NCBI GenBank assembly: GCA_029262915.1
Contig: JAJCYN010000018.1
Coordinates: 1-9,796 of the forward strand
Direction of reading: 5' to 3'
Length of the DNA stretch: 9,796 bases
Source of the DNA: Flavobacteriales bacterium
GTDB taxonomy: Bacteria; Bacteroidota; Bacteroidia; Flavobacteriales_E; Vicingaceae
Program-made: the position numbers and the translations under genes
The notes under the pieces: model-generated
What the model saw: the letters and a program-made list of their open reading frames with translations, nothing else
Databases searched by the model: none
What the model was told of the DNA's origin: nothing
Shown: piece by piece, positions 6,876-9,796 of the stretch
How the letters are laid out: the number at the start of each line of letters is the position of its first letter
Position numbering within the stretch: position 1 is the stretch's first letter

Positions 6876-6973
6876 GGTACACACCAAGTATAATTTAGTA
6901 TTGTCAGAGTAGCGACACTCAAAAAAAAAAATTCTTAATTAATTTGTTATTAACTTTATAAAAAAGGATGGAT

Positions 6974-7381
6974 ATGAAAAAGATGTTAGTTTTAATTCCA
7001 GCAGCCGTAATGTTATTTGCATTTACTTACGTGGCTCCAGAAACTAAGCCATGGATAGCTCCAGCTTCAGCTAAAAAATTGAAAAACCCTGTTACAACAA
7101 GTAAAAAATCAAGCTCAGCAAAAGCAGGTAAAAAAATATTTAAGTCGAGATGTGTCGCCTGTCATGGTGCTGCAGGTAAAGGAGACGGACCTGGAGGAAA
7201 GGCGTTAAATCCAAAACCAGCTAATTTGACTTCATATAAAGTTCAAAAACAAGTAGATGGTGAAATTTACTGGAAAATTACTAATGGAAGAGGTGCTATG
7301 GTTAAGTGGGAAGGAATCCTTTCAAAAACCGACCGTTGGAATTTGGTAAATTATATCAGAACAATTAAAGCAAGTAAATAA
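6974..7381 (+). CDS. Small exported monoheme c-type cytochrome
   Basis: A 135-residue protein with an N-terminal signal segment (about 4-20), a Lys/Ser-rich linker to about residue 50, and one class I cytochrome c domain. The heme motif is CVACH (C60, C63, H64). The likely sixth ligand is M109 in GRGAMVKW, where the usual MP is replaced by MV. The C-terminal helix TDRWNLVNYIRTI is typical of small CcoP-like cytochromes. It should be a periplasmic electron carrier. The ATG at 6974 is preferred because AGGA (6965-6968) lies 5 bases before it; an ATG at 6968 would add Met-Asp. The P460-family gene begins 22 bases downstream, and the two are likely cotranscribed, so this protein may take electrons from, or give them to, the P460-type heme. 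Confidence 0.9.
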   Translation: MKKMLVLIPAAVMLFAFTYVAPETKPWIAPASAKKLKNPVTTSKKSSSAKAGKKIFKSRCVACHGAAGKGDGPGGKALNPKPANLTSYKVQKQVDGEIYWKITNGRGAMVKWEGILSKTDRWNLVNYIRTIKASK

Positions 7382-7403
7382 CAAAAATTAAAAAATACTA
7401 ATT

Positions 7404-7958
7404 ATGAAAAAAACAATTTTATTACTAGCAGTTGTATTCTCAGGAGGAGTTTTATTAAACTCATTTACATCCTCAGAAAAAACAACATACTCTAAAGTAA
7501 TGTATAAAAAAGAGATGAATGCTCTATGGAAGGATTACAGAAAATGGTATAGAGTTACCAAAGATGCTCCAAATACAGGTGATCCAACAGGACTTTTAGA
7601 TGGAAAACATAAAGGTGTAAAAGCTTTTAGGGAAATTTACATTAATAGTAAAGGAGAAGCAACAGTTCAAAAAAGTGGAAACAATAAGTACCCTGCAGGA
7701 ACAGTTGTTGTTAAAGAAGCATACAAAAACAAAGAAGCGTGGAAAGCAAAGAAAAAACCACAATTAACCATAATGGTTAAATTAGAAAGTGGAAAATCAA
7801 AAGAAACAGGTGACTGGGGTTATGTAATGGGTGCTGGGGGTAAGATAAGTACCGGAACTTCTCACTGGGCTAAATTTTGTAACAAGTGCCATGTTATGGC
7901 TCAAGCAAAAGACATGGTTTTTATGAATGCTGATCAGTTAGCAAAAGATAAAAAATAG
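7404..7958 (+). CDS. Cytochrome P460-family c-type heme protein
   Basis: A 184-residue exported protein (signal peptide about 1-22) of the cytochrome P460 / cytochrome c'-beta beta-sheet fold. Family features in order are: GKHKGVKAFREIYIN (67-81), YPAGT (96-100) followed by VVVKE with K104, GDWGYV (136-141), and a C-terminal heme site CNKCH (C159, C162, H163) followed by DMVF. In Nitrosomonas P460, a lysine in an equivalent GTVTVKE segment cross-links to the heme. K104 is therefore a candidate cross-link residue, although that alignment is from memory. P460 proteins oxidise hydroxylamine or bind NO, whereas c'-beta relatives bind gases without oxidising them. The cytochrome c 22 bases upstream would be a natural redox partner. 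The exact activity is unknown. Confidence 0.85.
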   Translation: MKKTILLLAVVFSGGVLLNSFTSSEKTTYSKVMYKKEMNALWKDYRKWYRVTKDAPNTGDPTGLLDGKHKGVKAFREIYINSKGEATVQKSGNNKYPAGTVVVKEAYKNKEAWKAKKKPQLTIMVKLESGKSKETGDWGYVMGAGGKISTGTSHWAKFCNKCHVMAQAKDMVFMNADQLAKDKK

Positions 7959-7981
7959 TAGTTTAGATTTATTCTAATTAC

Positions 7982-8013
7982 AAGGCCTTAGATTGTTTCT
8001 AAGGTCTTTTTTT
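7982..8013 (+). terminator. Rho-independent terminator of the cytochrome c-P460 unit
   Basis: An 11-bp stem (7982-7992 with 7998-8008, including one G-U wobble) closes a 5-base loop (TTGTT). A run of seven T residues at 8007-8013 follows. It begins 23 bases after the P460-family stop codon and separates this unit from the ankyrin gene. Confidence 0.85.
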
Positions 8014-8042
8014 ATACTTTTAAAATCTTAAAATAAATTAAA

Positions 8043-8885
8043 ATGTTATTTAAACAAAAGGTCATTATAATATTTTCTTTAGCAACCTTTTTTTCTTGCA
8101 CAGAAACAAAAGAATATACCCATAGCGATTTAGTAACTGCCATTCAAGAAAATAATATTGAACAAATAGATATAATCCTTAATTCAGGAATTGAAATAAA
8201 CACACTAGATACCATTGGAAACTCTGTTTTAATCCTTGCTGTTCAAAACAATAACAAAGAATTAACCCAACATCTTTTATCAAAAGGTGCCGATCCCAAT
8301 CTAATTAATTCTGAAGAATTAACCCCTTTAGCTATTGCCCGAAAAAATGAAAATAACGAAATAAGTGATATTATTAAGGATTTTCAATACCATGATTGGT
8401 TAAAACAAGAGGATAAATTTACAGAAGAAGCTTTTGAATATGCTATTGATTGTGATAATCCTAAAATTGTAGTAGATTTTATTAAGAATGGAAGAGATGT
8501 TGAAGAAGTGTGTATAAGCAAAGGGATAGCACCATTAATTCACGCAATTTTTACAGATAGTTATAATGTCATAAAAATATTGCTTGAAAACAATGCTAAT
8601 CCAAATGTTTCATTTGATACTCGTCCCGCTATAACAATAAGTGCTATGTTTAATCAATATGAAGTAACAAAAATGTTAATTGAAAAAGGAGCCGATATAA
8701 ACGCAGTTGACGGACCTTTAACCTCAGCATTAATGTTTGCTTCTGAAGAAGGAAATATTGATTTAGTAAAATTATTAATTGAAAATGGTGCAGATAGTGA
8801 TTTAGTAGATCAAAAAAATGAAACTGCTAAAGATAAAGCCATTAAAAATAATTATTCAAAAATTGTAGAATTGTTATCTAAATAA
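8043..8885 (+). CDS. Ankyrin-repeat lipoprotein
   Basis: A 280-residue protein whose N-terminal hydrophobic segment ends in ATFFSC, so C19 is a likely lipidation site and the protein should be anchored in a membrane facing the periplasm or outside. Residues about 27-280 are a series of roughly eight ankyrin repeats. The clearest are at 59-88 (SVLILAVQNNNKELTQHLLSKGADPN), 162-190, 195-222 (VTKMLIEKGADIN) and 227-255 (ALMFASEEGNIDLVKLLIENGAD). The stretch between 105 and 150 is degenerate but keeps the helical spacing. Ankyrin arrays bind other proteins; no partner can be inferred. It lies downstream of a strong terminator and so has its own promoter, which I could not locate. It is separated from metK by a riboswitch leader. 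Confidence 0.85.
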   Translation: MLFKQKVIIIFSLATFFSCTETKEYTHSDLVTAIQENNIEQIDIILNSGIEINTLDTIGNSVLILAVQNNNKELTQHLLSKGADPNLINSEELTPLAIARKNENNEISDIIKDFQYHDWLKQEDKFTEEAFEYAIDCDNPKIVVDFIKNGRDVEEVCISKGIAPLIHAIFTDSYNVIKILLENNANPNVSFDTRPAITISAMFNQYEVTKMLIEKGADINAVDGPLTSALMFASEEGNIDLVKLLIENGADSDLVDQKNETAKDKAIKNNYSKIVELLSK

Positions 8886-8945
8886 AATTCTATCAAATAG
8901 TATGAATATCAATAAAAAATTACGATTTTTGGCAACCTAAAATTA

Positions 8946-8992
8946 ATTGTGGAATGATTTGGCTGCTTGTAACCACATTAAAAAAAGCTAAA
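8946..8992 (+). ncRNA. SAM-II riboswitch aptamer in the metK leader
   Basis: This element fits the SAM-II (SAM_alpha) pattern. P1 is TGTGG (8948-8952) paired with CCACA (8973-8977). The intervening loop contains the conserved GATTT (8956-8960) and GCTTGTAA directly before CCAC. After P1 come TTAAA and AA, and then the conserved GCTAAA (8987-8992). A pseudoknot is possible between GCTT (8965-8968) and AAGC (8985-8988), or alternatively GGCT (8961-8964) with AGCT (8986-8989). SAM-II RNAs bind S-adenosylmethionine and normally repress methionine or SAM genes. It sits 61 bases before the ATG of SAM synthetase. The match is to a consensus I remember, not to a covariance-model score. Confidence 0.82.
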
Positions 8993-9024
8993 ATGTGTCT
9001 TTAATCACAAATAGCTTTTCAGCC
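8961..9024 (+). promoter_or_regulatory. Alternative hairpin competing with the SAM-II fold (candidate expression platform)
   Basis: Segment 9012-9024 (TAGCTTTTCAGCC) is the exact reverse complement of AAAAGCTA (8983-8990) joined to GGCTG (8961-8965), with 17 bases looped out between the two 5' pieces. Inside, TGTG (8994-8997) pairs with CACA (9006-9009) around an 8-base loop. Both 5' pieces belong to the aptamer, so this fold and the SAM-bound fold exclude each other. It is not followed by a good T run, so the output is not obviously transcription termination. Confidence 0.65.
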
Positions 9025-9053
9025 TACATTTCTTTAAAAAATAAATTTATAAT

Positions 9054-9796
9054 ATGTCATATTTATTTACATCCGAATCTGTTTCAGAAGGGCATCCTGA
9101 TAAAGTTGCCGATCAAATTTCTGATGCATTAATTGATAACTTTTTAGCTTTTGATAAAGACTCAAAAGTGGCGTGTGAAACTCTAGTAACAACTGGACAA
9201 GTAGTTTTGGCAGGAGAAGTAAAATCTAAAACCTATTTAGATGTACAAAAAATAGCACGAGATGTAATCAATAAAATTGGTTATACAGAAAGTGAATATA
9301 TGTTTGACGGAAACTCTTGTGGCGTATTTTCAGCAATTCACGAGCAATCTCCAGATATTAATCAAGGTGTAGAAAGAAAGAAAAAAGAAGATCAAGGAGC
9401 AGGAGATCAAGGAATGATGTTTGGTTATGCAAGTAATGAAACGAATAATTATATGCCTCTTTCTCTTGAAATATCTCATGTTCTTTTAAAGGAATTAGCA
9501 GTTTTAAGGAGAGAAAATAAAAAGATAAAATACCTTCGTCCTGATTCAAAATCACAAGTAACAATAGAATATGATGACAATAACAAACCCGTAAGAATAG
9601 ATGCTATTGTTGTTTCTACTCAACACGATGATTTTGACACAGAAACAAAAATGTTGAAGAAAATAAAGGAAGATGTAATCAATATTTTAATACCAAGAGT
9701 TAAAAAGAAACTACCTAAAAAAGTCCAAAATTTATTTAATGATAAAATAAAGTACCATGTTAATCCAACAGGAATTTTTGTAATTGGAGGGCCACA
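9054..9796 (+). CDS. metK: S-adenosylmethionine synthetase (partial, N-terminal 247 codons)
   Basis: MetK makes S-adenosylmethionine from methionine and ATP in the cytoplasm. The visible part carries the standard start MSYLFTSESVSEGHPDK, with the ATP-binding EGHPDK segment at 12-17. It also has the methionine/ATP loop GAGDQGMMFGYA at 115-126, and STQHDD followed by the HVNPTGIFVIGGP segment as the frame leaves the window. Bacterial MetK is usually 380-420 residues, so roughly 40 percent is beyond the edge. The ATG at 9054 lies in an AT-rich context without a Shine-Dalgarno sequence, as is normal in Bacteroidota. The leader holds a SAM-II riboswitch, implying feedback by the enzyme's own product. 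SAM made here is also the methyl donor for ArsM at the other end of the window. Confidence 0.96.
   Translation, partial: MSYLFTSESVSEGHPDKVADQISDALIDNFLAFDKDSKVACETLVTTGQVVLAGEVKSKTYLDVQKIARDVINKIGYTESEYMFDGNSCGVFSAIHEQSPDINQGVERKKKEDQGAGDQGMMFGYASNETNNYMPLSLEISHVLLKELAVLRRENKKIKYLRPDSKSQVTIEYDDNNKPVRIDAIVVSTQHDDFDTETKMLKKIKEDVINILIPRVKKKLPKKVQNLFNDKIKYHVNPTGIFVIGGP

Noticed and set aside
6902..6930. GAGT/ACTC and TGTC/GACA inverted repeats followed by a run of A
   Set aside because: The stems are only 4 bp and overlap each other. A tract of A rather than T follows on the plus strand, and on the minus strand the T tract precedes the stem.
8889..8915. Possible terminator hairpin after the ankyrin gene (CTAT/ATAG)
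   Set aside because: The stem is about 4 bp of AT pairs with no T run, too weak to call.
9358..9564. Minus-strand open frame of 68 codons inside metK
   Set aside because: It is antisense to the conserved MetK core and Leu/Phe-rich as expected for a shadow frame.
1..9796. CRISPR array, insertion sequence, prophage or new defence system
   Set aside because: No regular repeat-spacer structure, transposase, integrase, terminal repeats or effector-type genes were found. The neighbourhood is mainly housekeeping and small metabolic genes.

Overview
The window looks like a chromosome segment from a Bacteroidota bacterium, most likely a marine-type member of Flavobacteriia. The evidence is very AT-rich DNA, start codons in A/T-rich leaders mostly without Shine-Dalgarno sequences, a GldA gliding-type ABC ATPase, a CarboxypepD_reg-like exported protein, an arsenosugar-type ArsM, and TAnnTTTG-like promoter boxes. 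No mobile element, tRNA, rRNA or CRISPR array is visible. The longest gene-free stretch is about 170 bases.

Layout. Positions 1-193 (minus) hold the N-terminal part of a gamma-carbonic-anhydrase-type hexapeptide protein. Divergent from it, 272-1825 (plus) is a two-gene arsenic unit: an ArsM methyltransferase of the arsenosugar type, then an AhpD-like peroxidase-related protein. The radical SAM partner ArsS usually associated with this pair is not in the window. A small exported alpha-helical protein (1982-2542) ends tail-to-tail, with a 4-base overlap, against a minus-strand block running from 5888 down to 2539. In order of transcription that block is rsgA (ribosome assembly GTPase), dtd (D-aminoacyl-tRNA deacylase), an exported CarboxypepD_reg-like protein, and an exported protein with two successive MsrB/CULT-like zinc-ribbon units.

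Divergent from rsgA is gldA (5953-6858). Next comes a two-gene periplasmic heme unit, a small monoheme cytochrome c followed by a cytochrome P460-family protein. It is preceded by a sigma-54-like -24/-12 element and closed by a clear rho-independent terminator. Then follow an ankyrin-repeat lipoprotein (8043-8885) and the first 247 codons of metK (S-adenosylmethionine synthetase), which runs off the window.

The most notable non-coding feature is in the metK leader. Positions about 8946-8992 fit the SAM-II riboswitch pattern in sequence and P1 pairing, placing a SAM sensor in front of the SAM synthetase gene. A 13-base segment downstream (9012-9024) is perfectly complementary to two separate pieces of the aptamer, giving a clear mutually exclusive alternative fold. 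Other items worth a second look are the tandem zinc-ribbon secreted protein and the P460/cytochrome c pair with its candidate sigma-54 promoter.
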